Part shown: one piece after another, positions 7,835 to 21,266 of the stretch
Layout: every line of letters starts with the position of its first letter
Numbering within the stretch: the stretch's first letter is position 1
NCBI GenBank assembly: GCA_902812505.1
Contig: CADDZQ010000001.1
Span: 1-59,193 of the forward strand
DNA: 59,193 bases
DNA from: an archaeon
Lineage (GTDB): Archaea > Thermoproteota > Thermoprotei_A > Marsarchaeales > Marsarchaeaceae
Direction: 5' to 3'
Translations under genes and position numbers: made by a program
The notes under the pieces: model-generated
Database searches by the model: none
The model's input: only the letters and a program-made list of their open reading frames with translations
What the model was told of the DNA's origin: nothing

Positions 7835-9142
7835 TTACTTCTTGGTAACCGCAGCGGGCACCAAGTCGATGATAACGCCAGCAGCAATGGTCCTACCCAT
7901 ATCCCTAATAGCGAACCTTCCAAGCGGCGGGAATTCCTGATACTTCTCAGCGGATAGCTGCTTAATCGGCTTGAACTTCACTATGGCAGCATCACCCTGC
8001 TTGAGGAACTGCGGCGCTTCGGGTAGAGGCTGCCCCGTCTTGGGGTCCAGCTTCTTCTCAATTGAAGTCATCTTGCAGGCCACTGTCGCGGTGTGGATGT
8101 GTACAACGGGGGTGTACCCAACGGATACCGCCGTCGGATGGGATAATATGAATATTCTGGCGGTAAATTCATCCACCACAGTCGGTGGGTTACTCACCCT
8201 CCCACACACATCGCCCCGCTTTATCTCATCTTTGGAGACTCCTTTGACGTTGAACCCAATGTTGTCACCGCTCTCAGCTTGCTGAATCTGTGTGTGGTGG
8301 GTCTCAATACTCTTGACTTCACCAGTCTTGTTAGAGGGCATAAATATCACTTGGTCACCCACCTTTAACACGCCCGTCTCAACCCTACCCACAGGCACAG
8401 TGCCCACACCCTGTATCGTGTACACATCCTGTATTGGGATTCTCAGAGGCTTATCATTGAGCTTAGGCGGAACCTTTAACGCATCCAGAGCCTCTAATAG
8501 TGTTGGGCCCTTATACCAAGGCGTGTGGGTGGATCTTTCCAGCAAATTGTCACCCAACCAAGCGCTTATGGGTATAAAGGGTATATCTTCAACCTTGTAT
8601 CCAATCGTTCTAAGCAGCTTCCCGACACCATCGACAACCTCCTTATATCTGGCCTCACTCCAACCAACGCTTGGATCATCCATCTTATTTATGGCCACTA
8701 TGAGCTGATTCACACCCATTGTCTTGGATAAAAATGCATGCTCCCTAGTCTGACCAGTAGCGCCGATACCGGCTTCAAACTCACCCTTCTTAGCCGAAAT
8801 CGTAAGGATAGCAGCATCAGCCTGGCTCGCGCCCGTGACCATGTTCTTAACGAAGTCTCTATGACCGGGCGCATCGATGAACGTGAAGAAGTAGTTCTTC
8901 GTCTCAAACTTCCAGAAGGTGAGGTCAATCGTTATACCTCTCTCCCGCTCTTCCTTCAGTTTATCCAGTACCCAAGCGAACTTGTTATCCTCTTGTCCCT
9001 TCTTCTTAGCCTCTTCTTCTATTTCCTGAAACTCTCTTTTATCTACAAAGCCAGTCAAATATAGTATATGCCCTACTAGAGTGCTCTTACCGTGATCGAT
9101 ATGGCCTATCACTATCAGGTTTAGGTGTGGTTTAGACGACAT
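7835..9142 (-). CDS. tuf: Translation elongation factor EF-1 alpha
   Basis: GTPase delivering aminoacyl-tRNA to the ribosome. 435 aa, full length. G1 GHIDHGKST near residue 14, switch region [10 protein letters not shown]3 [10 protein letters not shown]4 NKMDDPS near residue 155; then the two beta-barrel domains ([29 protein letters not shown]). ATG 9142 has AGAGGT at good distance. A TATA-like CTTAATATG is at 9183-9192 on the minus strand. In many archaea S7 directly precedes this gene; here a 446-bp gap holding a mobile-element remnant separates them, so EF-1A likely has its own promoter. Confidence 0.97.
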   Translation of the reverse strand: MSSKPHLNLIVIGHIDHGKSTLVGHILYLTGFVDKREFQEIEEEAKKKGQEDNKFAWVLDKLKEERERGITIDLTFWKFETKNYFFTFIDAPGHRDFVKNMVTGASQADAAILTISAKKGEFEAGIGATGQTREHAFLSKTMGVNQLIVAINKMDDPSVGWSEARYKEVVDGVGKLLRTIGYKVEDIPFIPISAWLGDNLLERSTHTPWYKGPTLLEALDALKVPPKLNDKPLRIPIQDVYTIQGVGTVPVGRVETGVLKVGDQVIFMPSNKTGEVKSIETHHTQIQQAESGDNIGFNVKGVSKDEIKRGDVCGRVSNPPTVVDEFTARIFILSHPTAVSVGYTPVVHIHTATVACKMTSIEKKLDPKTGQPLPEAPQFLKQGDAAIVKFKPIKQLSAEKYQEFPPLGRFAIRDMGRTIAAGVIIDLVPAAVTKK

Positions 9143-9259
9143 AGCGAAAACCTCTTTTTATACAAAGTGTAGACCAAGCCGACATATTAAGCTTTGCGCG
9201 AACTACCGCATCCAAGTCCACGACTAAGCTCTGTAGCCTATGAGCAGCTTCACCCCAAC

Positions 9260-9499
9260 GTGAACTACCCCGCCCTAGCGGGTGATGACCTTAGCCTGCA
9301 CACTCACCCCAGTCGCCCCCCATATCCAACCTGTGTGAGCAGGCAGTTTACCACGGCGAGTTTAACCTGCTATCCTCTCAAGCTCCACAACCACCACCCT
9401 AGCGGACGGGATCTCCCGCCCCCCACCTGACCGCCTTTAAGATAAAACACGAATTTTTGATACAATGTTAAGTGCGGGCGGTCTTGGAAACCTTATAAT
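9260..9499. repeat. IS200/IS605-like palindromic element, copy E (longest)
   Basis: The left end GTGAACTACCCCGCCC (9260-9275) and right end GGTCTTGGAAACCTTATAAT (9480-9499) match the ends of the other copies in this window. The right half has CGAATTTTTGATAC like copy A. Unlike the ~110-bp copies it carries extra sequence, including an inverted repeat (GCCTGC near 9294 with GCAGGC near 9339) and GCGGGTGATGACC just inside the left end. This resembles the end of a TnpB-type transposon with the gene lost. No transposase ORF remains. Confidence 0.5.
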
Positions 9500-9588
9500 A
9501 GAGAGCAGGGCATAGCGTGTGGTATAACCTGATGTCTAGCCACCAGAAATATTAGGGGAAATCCATAGCACTATCAAAAGCTACTTTT

Positions 9589-10152
9589 CTACCTCGACGC
9601 TAAGGCTATCCTTTCGATTTCGTCTCTTTTACCAACAGCGTAACTCCTACTGTCTCCACTGGCGGCCGCAAGAAGCTCCTCTGCAAGAGATTCTTCAATA
9701 GGCTTTGAACTATTCTTGTTTCTCGTACGCGCCCCCTCCGCTAAAAAGCGTAGAGCCAAGTCAACCCTCCTACTAGGGGACACGTCGACCGAAACCCTGT
9801 ACACGATACCACCATAAGCAACCCTAGTTGTCTCCTCCCTAGGGGCGCTGTGTTCTATCGCCTGAACCAAGACCTGAATAGGGTTCTGACCAGTCTTAGC
9901 ATGAATGATTTCAAATGATTGCCTAACAATGTTTATCGCACGCGTCTTCTTGCCACCCTGTCTGCCAGGCCTCATGAGCATGTTGGCCAAGCGCTCAACT
10001 ATTAGCACATAACTTTTACCAAACGGCTTCGCTTCATGTCTACCTGCCGAGTAGGGGAAAATCTTTGGTCTAAGACATATATACCTTTTCAGACCGGGAT
10101 CCCTGACCGACACCTCTGAAAAATCCCACTTACCGAAGAGTTTGGGTATCAT
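9589..10152 (-). CDS. rps7: 30S ribosomal protein S7
   Basis: Binds the 3' major domain of 16S rRNA at the head. 187 aa, archaeal length. Signature [20 protein letters not shown] near residue 37 and [18 protein letters not shown] near 61 (rRNA contact), then ENxxP-type [15 protein letters not shown]. The start ATG is 10152, 6 nt after the S12 stop codon; the two are co-transcribed in the RNA polymerase/str-like operon. Confidence 0.96.
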   Translation of the reverse strand: MIPKLFGKWDFSEVSVRDPGLKRYICLRPKIFPYSAGRHEAKPFGKSYVLIVERLANMLMRPGRQGGKKTRAINIVRQSFEIIHAKTGQNPIQVLVQAIEHSAPREETTRVAYGGIVYRVSVDVSPSRRVDLALRFLAEGARTRNKNSSKPIEESLAEELLAAASGDSRSYAVGKRDEIERIALASR

Positions 10153-10158
10153 GCGCCA

Positions 10159-10599
10159 TCACCTAACAGGCTTCTGCCTTTTACCAGTTATAAGGAGATT
10201 TAACGGGACACCGTTAACCTTAACCACCTTGTACCTTACTCCTGGAAGGTCACCCATGGAGCGACCCAACGTGCCCCCGATACCTTCAATGATGACCTCG
10301 TCGTGTTCATCCACATAATTTAGGGAGCCATCGCCCGGCAGGAATGCGGTAACCTGTTTACCATTCTTTATAAGCTGAACACGCACACACTTCCTCACAG
10401 CTGAATTTGGCTGACGGGACTCGATACCAACCTTCTCTAACACAATACCCCTCGCCTGCGGCGCCCCTTCAAGCGGGTCCAGTTTTTTTAAGCCAAGCAT
10501 ACGTATATAGAATTCCCTCTCCGACCACCTAAAATTCAACCTCTTTTTTCTAAGCTTCCTTGCAGCATAGAGACCACGTGGACTTTTAGAGTCAGCCAA
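10159..10599 (-). CDS. rps12: 30S ribosomal protein S12
   Basis: Decoding-centre protein. 146 aa. The hallmark [20 protein letters not shown] and [15 protein letters not shown], followed by [14 protein letters not shown], identify S12 (eukaryotic S23/uS12). A Lys/Arg-rich N-terminus (ARKLRKKRL) is usual in archaea. It is followed by rps7 after 6 nt and preceded by nusA after 59 nt, the conserved archaeal order. Confidence 0.96.
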   Translation of the reverse strand: MADSKSPRGLYAARKLRKKRLNFRWSEREFYIRMLGLKKLDPLEGAPQARGIVLEKVGIESRQPNSAVRKCVRVQLIKNGKQVTAFLPGDGSLNYVDEHDEVIIEGIGGTLGRSMGDLPGVRYKVVKVNGVPLNLLITGKRQKPVR

Positions 10600-10658
10600 T
10601 CACAACACCGTTCACAAACACACAACCAAGGCAGGCATATAAGTTCTTCAACCCACAC

Positions 10659-11105
10659 TCACTTTATCTCTACAACGTCAATATCGTAGTACCTCTTTAG
10701 CAGTAGCCTAGCCTTCTCAACATTCCTACCATTCTTACCTATAGCCAAGCCCTGATCCTCCACTTCCGGATAGACCCTGACCCTTTTCCTACCATCCTTA
10801 TCTTGGTACACTTGGACAGAGACTATTCGAGCGGGGATAAAAATAGATTTAACGAAGGTTTCAAGCGGCTCAGCGTACTCAACAACCTCCACCTTCTTCT
10901 TTAAAACCTTGGATGCGCGTTCAACATTCACACCCTTCCTCCCAATAGCCCTAGCCGCGTTACCCGGCTCCACTACGAAAAGTATGGTTTCCCCGTTAAC
11001 AAGGCAATCCTTAACACTAGCACCTGTGAGTGACTCAAAGATCCCGATATAGCGCATCTGTTCAAGCGAAAGCTTGATCTCAACCAAACCCGCTGATACC
11101 CCCAA
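10659..11105 (-). CDS. nusA: Transcription factor NusA (archaeal, KH domains only)
   Basis: 148 aa, the short archaeal form with two KH domains and no S1 domain. The KH GxxG loops are visible as AIGRKGVNVERA near residue 55 and AIGKNGRNVEKA near residue 122. It probably binds RNA at the elongating polymerase or during rRNA processing. It begins 2 nt after the L30e stop and is followed by rps12, the typical rpoA''-L30e-NusA-S12-S7 order. Confidence 0.92.
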   Translation of the reverse strand: MGVSAGLVEIKLSLEQMRYIGIFESLTGASVKDCLVNGETILFVVEPGNAARAIGRKGVNVERASKVLKKKVEVVEYAEPLETFVKSIFIPARIVSVQVYQDKDGRKRVRVYPEVEDQGLAIGKNGRNVEKARLLLKRYYDIDVVEIK

Positions 11106-11107
11106 GA

Positions 11108-15300
<4,193 letters not shown>

Positions 15301-18300
15301 TTATCTCTCACCAACCTCACCCAGTTTAAGTCTGGGCGATATACCCAAACTAATCAACTCCTGCATGAGGAGCTTGAACGCGTAGGGCACACTCACAAGG
15401 CTCACTTTAGCCTTGTTCCCATCAATGGGGCAAACATATTCTCCTCTCCTTGAGTCAAAGTAAACGAAGTAGCCGCAATTTTCGCACACAGCCACAGTTG
15501 TCTTATCGGAGTTATCCAGCAATCTATCCTTAAGTAGAGCTGCTGCACCGTGGCCTATCAGCACATCCCTCTCCATCTCACCAAACCTCAAACCACCCTC
15601 ACGCGCTCTACCCTCAGTGGGCTGCCTCGTGGTTATCTGAACGTTACCCCTAGCGCGAGCGTGTATCTTATCGGCCACCATGTGGTGGAGTTTCTGGTAG
15701 TACACCACACCTATAAATATCTCGGCCTGAAGCCTTTCACCAGTCCTACCATCTATGAGTGACTCGACACCAGCTGGGTTAAAGCCCAACCGTTTCAGGG
15801 CTTCTTTAAGTGACTGTGGTTCCTCGCCAATAAATGGAGTACCGTCCACCTGCCTTGCCTCAAGCGCCCCAACCTTCCCAGCTATGAGTTCAATAAGCTG
15901 ACCCACCGTCATCCTAGACGGGAAGGCGTGGGGGTTTATTATCATGTCGGGCACAATGCCCTGAGGGGTGAATGGCATGTCCTCCTGCGGCACAACATAA
16001 GCCAATACACCCTTCTGTCCGTGTCTGGATGCAAACTTGTCACCCAACTCAGGTACGCGGTTATCCCTCACCCTGACCCTAACAAGCCTGTTACCATCCT
16101 TGTCGAATGTGATTATCACCCTGTCAACCCGCCCCTGCTCACTGTGTTTGAGGGCCACAGAAGTGTCCTGCTGCAGTATTCCTCCTCCCTCAACACTCTG
16201 CAACTGGGAGCCGAACCTCGAAGGACTAACGCGTCCAATAACAACCTCATCACCATACAGCATCGTCTCAGGTAGAACTATACCATCCTCATCCAGTTTT
16301 TCATACATCTTAGAGCCACGGTATCCCCTCACAGTCTGCTCGGGGATAGAGATCTTATCCGTAAAGCCGCCGGGATACTTCTTTTCAACTGCCTCGTAAA
16401 GCCTGAAGAAAGTCGACCTGCCAAGTCCCCTCTCAACGCTTGCTTTATTTATTATTAAGGCGTCGTTTATACCATAACCCTCGAAAGGTGCGACCGCGAG
16501 AATAACATTCTGCCCCGCTGGCCTCTTCTCAAACCCAACAACCCTTGCACCCGAAGTGGTAACAATCGGTCTCTGAGGGTAGTGCAAAATATGGCCACGA
16601 CTATCCGGGCGAATCCTAAAGTTAGACGAATACAGCCCTAAAGCCTGCTTGGCCATCGCCGACTCATACGTATTACGCGGCGACTGGTTATGGTCACTGT
16701 AGGGTATAATCGATGCGACAACACCCATAATCGCCCAAGGGGCTATCTCAACATGTGTATATTTTTCGGGGTGCGGGGAGTTTTTGAGCGTTTCAAAATC
16801 CACGGCTATTGTGGCGTTCTCCTCCTCTGCAGCATCCAAGTACTCGATCACACCAGCGGCGACAAGGTCACTCCATTTAAGCCTCTGGGCGGCCAAGTCT
16901 TCTATGTGTTTAGGGGTGAGCGCGCTTTCACCGTTCCTTACAACAATGAGAGGCCTCATAACCCTACCCGAATCAGCTGTCACGACCAACTCGGGTTTAC
17001 CGTCAGGACTCGCCGTCAAAGCTACAGATATCTCTGGGGAAATCTGTCCGCTACGCCTCCTAGACCTGAGCTCCTCTGCTAGCTGGTGAACATTCTGATG
17101 ATAGCCTATTAGCCTACCATCAAAGTAAACCCTCTGCAGACCAGTGAAATCCGTCACGGATGATAGAGGCTGAACACCATGCCTCCTATAAAGCGAATCT
17201 TCGAAGCGGGAGGACTCAGTCTCAGTCAGCCCCACGGAGACTATGGCTGTGAGCGCCAAGTTCTTAACTAAACCCACATTCACACCCTCAGGAGTCTCGC
17301 TGGGGCAGATTCTACCCCACTGAGTCATGTGCAACTCCCGCGCCTCAGGGTTAGCGTGCATCCTGTTTAACGGTGACACAACCCTTCTTAGATGGCTCAG
17401 AGTCGACAAATAATTCACGCGATCAAGGATTTGGCTTACCCCGGTTCTCCCATCAGGCCAGTTCCCAGTAGCTAGGGCGTGAACAATCTTATCTGTTAGC
17501 AGGTTTGCGCTAACAAGAGCCTTCATCTGAATTCTACCCTTCCTACCCCTGCTCCTATCCAAGTTGTGCCTCAAATCCTTAACAAAATTCTGAACTGCGT
17601 TTCTAAGTACAATGGCTAATAGATCCCCAGCCAGCCTAAGACGCTTATTCGCATAGTGGTCTTTATCAGTTGGCTGCCTGCTACCCACGTTTACTTCAAG
17701 GAGCCGCTCAATCATTAGCGCCAAGAACTGAGCCTTCTTAGTCTTCACCTCTTGCGAGTTAGAGGTACCAAGATGGGGTAGAAGCCTAGTGGCAATTATT
17801 TCTTCCCCACGCTTCTTTGGCTCTGTCGACTTCGTAAATCCCCCAAGCACCCTGTTACCAATATAGCGCAAAGCCTCAGACTCGGTGGTCGCCAAGGTCT
17901 CCCCCTCAATAAACGACTGCGTGAGAAGCTCCTGCAGGCGTTCATGTCTAGTTATCAAGCTCGCTATATCCCTATCAGTAACAAATCCAAGCGCCCTAAA
18001 AACAACAGCCATGGGTATCTTGGACCTCAGAATATACACATATATTCTTCCATCCTTGGTAAGCTCAGCCTGCGTGGTTGTTCTATTAGCGGTCCTCGTC
18101 ACAGAGCTCACCTTGGACACTGTAAGCACAGATGAATTACTCGGGCCCTCCTCGACAAAGATGTGGTTCGTGCCCAAATCCTCCTGGGACACAATTATCC
18201 TTTCAGAGCCATTAATAATGAAGTAACCTCCGGGGTCTTCCGGGTCTTCACCGATTTCGATTAATTGATCTTTTGTGAGGCCATTGGTGACACATATACT

Positions 18301-18723
18301 AGACTTCAACATCACTGGTAATTCGCCTATCAACACCTGCTGGGCCTCATATTGATCGTCGCCGTCAGTTATAACAAAGTCACAGTATATAGGCACAGTA
18401 TAGCTTAAACCCCTAAGTCTCGCCTCCATGGGTGTTATCGGCCTAGTCACAAAATCCGGCTCGGTTACCTCAGGAATAATGCGCTGCTTACCCGTCCACG
18501 GATCATATATCGGCCTTCCCAAGACTGGGTTAGCCGCCTTAATTTTGACATCACCTTTGGTTGACTCTATGACACACACTTCTTCAATTATCTTCTTGAA
18601 TTCGCTTTGAATGAACCTATTATAAGAGTCTAGGTGCAGTCTTACAAGCCCCTTCTCATCGATAAGTGACCTTACAAGAAGCCCCGAAACATCAGAATCC
18701 TTCCGAAATGCAAAACTCTCCAT
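15301..18723 (-). CDS. rpoB: DNA-directed RNA polymerase subunit B (unsplit)
   Basis: 1140 aa, the complete second-largest subunit (B'' and B' fused as one gene, unlike the split form of many euryarchaea). Motifs: GYFIINGSERIIVSQEDLG, the fork/hybrid-binding region WGRICPSETPEGVNVGLVKN, GYGINDALIINKASVERGLG, the GDKFASRHGQKGV motif near residue 930, and a C-terminal zinc finger CENCGYFVYFD...CPIDG. ATG 18723 is preceded by GAGGTGAG. It follows rpoH after 24 nt. Confidence 0.97.
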   Translation of the reverse strand: MESFAFRKDSDVSGLLVRSLIDEKGLVRLHLDSYNRFIQSEFKKIIEEVCVIESTKGDVKIKAANPVLGRPIYDPWTGKQRIIPEVTEPDFVTRPITPMEARLRGLSYTVPIYCDFVITDGDDQYEAQQVLIGELPVMLKSSICVTNGLTKDQLIEIGEDPEDPGGYFIINGSERIIVSQEDLGTNHIFVEEGPSNSSVLTVSKVSSVTRTANRTTTQAELTKDGRIYVYILRSKIPMAVVFRALGFVTDRDIASLITRHERLQELLTQSFIEGETLATTESEALRYIGNRVLGGFTKSTEPKKRGEEIIATRLLPHLGTSNSQEVKTKKAQFLALMIERLLEVNVGSRQPTDKDHYANKRLRLAGDLLAIVLRNAVQNFVKDLRHNLDRSRGRKGRIQMKALVSANLLTDKIVHALATGNWPDGRTGVSQILDRVNYLSTLSHLRRVVSPLNRMHANPEARELHMTQWGRICPSETPEGVNVGLVKNLALTAIVSVGLTETESSRFEDSLYRRHGVQPLSSVTDFTGLQRVYFDGRLIGYHQNVHQLAEELRSRRRSGQISPEISVALTASPDGKPELVVTADSGRVMRPLIVVRNGESALTPKHIEDLAAQRLKWSDLVAAGVIEYLDAAEEENATIAVDFETLKNSPHPEKYTHVEIAPWAIMGVVASIIPYSDHNQSPRNTYESAMAKQALGLYSSNFRIRPDSRGHILHYPQRPIVTTSGARVVGFEKRPAGQNVILAVAPFEGYGINDALIINKASVERGLGRSTFFRLYEAVEKKYPGGFTDKISIPEQTVRGYRGSKMYEKLDEDGIVLPETMLYGDEVVIGRVSPSRFGSQLQSVEGGGILQQDTSVALKHSEQGRVDRVIITFDKDGNRLVRVRVRDNRVPELGDKFASRHGQKGVLAYVVPQEDMPFTPQGIVPDMIINPHAFPSRMTVGQLIELIAGKVGALEARQVDGTPFIGEEPQSLKEALKRLGFNPAGVESLIDGRTGERLQAEIFIGVVYYQKLHHMVADKIHARARGNVQITTRQPTEGRAREGGLRFGEMERDVLIGHGAAALLKDRLLDNSDKTTVAVCENCGYFVYFDSRRGEYVCPIDGNKAKVSLVSVPYAFKLLMQELISLGISPRLKLGEVGER

Positions 18724-18747
18724 GGCTTAAATCTCACCTCAAACGAA

Positions 18748-19182
18748 CTACTCCTTACGCTTTCTACTCGACTTAGCTGAGCTCCCCTTCTTGGCCCTTG
18801 ATGCCTTAGCCTCAACCTTCTTGGTATCAGTAGCCTTTTTAGATCCCTTCTTTACTCGCTTCGCGGGCTTAGCACCCACACCCTCCTTAGCAGATCCCGC
18901 TTCTCCAGAATCCTCCTTCTTCTGAGATGTGCTCTTTTGCGAGAACGAAGGAACAACCAAACGGTACACTTCATACTCACCAACAAGCCCACTACTACGA
19001 ATCACCCTAACAATCTGCCCCACATCAGCGTTCAGATCCCTTATAGCTGGATCATCTTGAGCTATACGTGGAAGCTGCCAAACCTTAACACCGAGCTCTT
19101 TGAGCAACCTTTCCGACTCCTCTTTAGATAGCACTTCATGACGGGGAACTAAAACATGTGTAAATTTATTGTTACCAGACAA
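18748..19182 (-). CDS. rpoH: DNA-directed RNA polymerase subunit H with long basic C-terminal tail
   Basis: Rpb5-like subunit at the downstream DNA jaw. I choose TTG 19182 (MSGNNKFTHVLVPRHEVLSKEE): GGAG lies 8 nt upstream, and this matches the family start. The conserved ~75-residue domain (LVPRHEVLSKEE, LPRIAQDDPAIRDLNADVGQ, VRVIRSSGLVGEYEVYRLVV) would normally be the whole protein. Here about 65 further residues follow, rich in Lys, Ala, Ser and Gly with many KK/KKG pairs, resembling histone H1-like or nucleic-acid-binding tails. Total 144 aa. First gene of the rpo operon; a TATA-like TTTATATCG lies upstream near 19300. Confidence 0.9.
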   Translation of the reverse strand: MSGNNKFTHVLVPRHEVLSKEESERLLKELGVKVWQLPRIAQDDPAIRDLNADVGQIVRVIRSSGLVGEYEVYRLVVPSFSQKSTSQKKEDSGEAGSAKEGVGAKPAKRVKKGSKKATDTKKVEAKASRAKKGSSAKSSRKRKE

Positions 19183-19556
19183 AACCAACACTCCAAACAA
19201 GTCGTGCAAAACGCACAGTATCATTCCCACCAATAAGCTTTACTAATGCACACGACCTTCCTGAAAGACTCTTAATGGACTATAATACTTAAGAGCGATA
19301 TAAACATTTTTATCCAAACAGCGCATAGCTATGCTAACTACACAACTCCAACAAAACGAATTCCTAAGATAATAGACCATATCGCAGACTACCTTTCCCA
19401 TATATCAGAGAACGTATCCATTTAACCCTCTGTTCCAGTAACCACCCTGAATAGTAGATCAGAACAAACCATCAGCTTAGTTTTTAAGCCAAACGTTAAA
19501 AATATAGCTTTACACCAACCTCCAAGCCCATCATCCTGTACATAATAGAGGACCTT
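19183..19556. other. Intergenic region upstream of rpoH
   Basis: Holds the rpoH promoter region (minus-strand TTTATATCG near 19297-19305, A/T-rich). The rest, about 19320-19556, has no ORF with family features and no RNA gene I can recognise. Confidence 0.4.
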
Positions 19557-19669
19557 GTGAGCTACCCCGCCCTAAACGGTAGAATCAAAATTCGTGTTCG
19601 GGACACAATCAGCGTCAAGCGCGAATTTTTGACTTACCATGAAGGGCTAGGCTTTGGAAACTTTATAAT
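19557..19669 (+). repeat. IS200/IS605-like palindromic element, copy A
   Basis: About 113 bp. Left end GTGAGCTACCCCGCCC, then GGTAGAATCAAAATTCGTG, the central CACAATCAGCGTCAAGCG, then CGAATTTTTGACTTACC and right end GCTTTGGAAACTTTATAAT. The two halves are inverted repeats of each other (GGTAGAATCAAAATTCG against CGAATTTTTGACTTACC), so the whole unit can fold into one long hairpin. An apparent 67-codon ORF across it is a by-product of the repeat. Confidence 0.65.
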
Positions 19670-19866
19670 CGTCCATAAATGTGGATTCAGCTATACATCA
19701 GCACACCTGAGAGGCCTGTGCGGATACAGACGTAACACCGTCCTTACCTCGTACCTCTAATACACTGTGTTTTGAAAGTTTAAGGGCTGTCGTAAGATCC
19801 TAAAGGTGAACCACCCAGCTTCTCAGCATCAGGTTTAAATTAACCGCATAGTGGTTTTCAATAGCT

Positions 19867-19953
19867 GGGCCCGTAGCTCAGCATGGTAGAGCGGCGCCCT
19901 TTTAAGCATGTGAGGTAAGGCGAAGGTCGGGGGTTCAAATCCCCCCGGGCCCG
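19867..19953 (+). tRNA. tRNA-Lys (TTT) with 13-nt intron
   Basis: Acceptor stem GGGCCCG pairs with CGGGCCC (discriminator G at 19953); D arm GCTC...GAGC; anticodon loop CTTTTAA with anticodon TTT; T arm GGGGG-TTCAAAT-CCCCC. A 13-nt insert sits between positions 37 and 38, the canonical archaeal intron site; mature length is 74 nt. CCA is not encoded. A TATA-like GTTTAAATT lies near 19830-19838. Confidence 0.92.
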
Positions 19954-19968
19954 CTTAGGGTGTTAGGT

Positions 19969-21204
19969 ATGGCGAGCGATAATTCACTTAACAACACGAG
20001 CAAACCACCTGTCTCGAAGTCTTTTAACGGGGAGAATGTGGTTCTTATCTCAATAATCTTTCTCGGCGTGGTCTTAAGGGCGTCTTGGATGCTCAATCCA
20101 AGCACTTACTATACTGTGGATGAAGTGTACTATATCCCAGCTGCACTGCACTATCTCGCCCCGCTTGACACCCACCTCAAAAATGTGGTAAACCTATTCA
20201 CCGAAGATAGGTGGGCTCCATACTATGTGAACCCAGAACACCCTCCACTCGCAAAGCTCATAATCGCTAGCGGTTTGGGTATATTTGGGAACAACCCGCT
20301 TGGTTGGAGGTTCTTCTCAACACTCTTCGGTTCACTAGGCATGGTGGGGATTTATTTGGCTGCAAAAAAGGTGTCACCAAGTGCCTCACTTATGGCCACC
20401 GCCATCTACGCGTTCTACCCACTCGAGATTTCTATGAGCCAAATAGGGATGCTTGACGTGTTTTCAACCACTTTCCTCGTGTTTTCATTCGCAGCTCTTG
20501 TTAGTAAGAAGCCGAAAATCTCCGCTCTTCTGTTGGGTCTCTCCACTGCCGCAAAGCTTACAGGTATAGTTGGTTGGTTACCCCTAATTTATTACATCCT
20601 CATGTACAATAAAGGCGTAAAGAGGGTTCTGAAGTCGTTCATAGTTGAACTGGTAATCTTCTACGCTGCTTTTGTGGTGTGGTTTATTCCAATGGTTATG
20701 CACTACGGTATAGACTCAGCGATATTAGATCAATACTATATGGTTAATGTCCAAGGAAGCTACGGCCCAGGGCCAGGCATAGTGACACCATTTATGTGGC
20801 TATTCAGCTTCACACAGCCATCCTTCAATCCCACACTCTTTCTTAACAACCCACTTCTGACGGCGATAAGCATACCCGCATTAGCCTATACGGGTATCCG
20901 ACTGAGGGGAAACGCCAACTCCATCCTCGTATTAGCCCTGTTTTTAGCCTCCTATGGACTCATAATCGCCGCGGCGGCAGCCCGCCCAATCTACCTCTTC
21001 TACTTCGAGGACACGTCGCCCGCATTCGCCATAATAACAGCCTATTTTCTTGGCGGATTACTAGAAACCAACACCAAACCATACAAGTATCTAGCATACG
21101 CTCTCTTCGCAGCAATCATAGCCACCTCGGCGTTAACCATACCCGTACTCCTCTACGGTTATAAAGTACCATACACGAAACTTCTAATCAAACTCTCATA
21201 CTAG
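19969..21204 (+). CDS. GT-C type membrane glycosyltransferase (PMT-like)
   Basis: 411 aa. Start ATG 19969 has GGGTG upstream; the frame is open to 19960. After one transmembrane segment comes the luminal/external loop with VDEVYYIPAALHYL (acidic catalytic-type motif near residue 45) and NPEHPPLAKLIIASGLG near 85, the hallmark of protein O-mannosyltransferases and ArnT relatives. About ten hydrophobic segments follow. It would use a polyprenyl-phosphate-linked sugar to modify proteins or lipids on the outer face. The acceptor and sugar are unknown. It begins 16 nt after tRNA-Lys and faces the convergent SIS gene. Confidence 0.75.
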   Translation: MASDNSLNNTSKPPVSKSFNGENVVLISIIFLGVVLRASWMLNPSTYYTVDEVYYIPAALHYLAPLDTHLKNVVNLFTEDRWAPYYVNPEHPPLAKLIIASGLGIFGNNPLGWRFFSTLFGSLGMVGIYLAAKKVSPSASLMATAIYAFYPLEISMSQIGMLDVFSTTFLVFSFAALVSKKPKISALLLGLSTAAKLTGIVGWLPLIYYILMYNKGVKRVLKSFIVELVIFYAAFVVWFIPMVMHYGIDSAILDQYYMVNVQGSYGPGPGIVTPFMWLFSFTQPSFNPTLFLNNPLLTAISIPALAYTGIRLRGNANSILVLALFLASYGLIIAAAAARPIYLFYFEDTSPAFAIITAYFLGGLLETNTKPYKYLAYALFAAIIATSALTIPVLLYGYKVPYTKLLIKLSY

Positions 21205-21266
21205 TTCCTATGCTGAAAAATGAATCATACAGTATGTTTACCGCATCAGCTTCCCCCCGTGAGCGC

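Noticed and set aside
19557-19760. 67-codon ORF
   Set aside because: It lies on palindromic repeat copy A and has no protein features.
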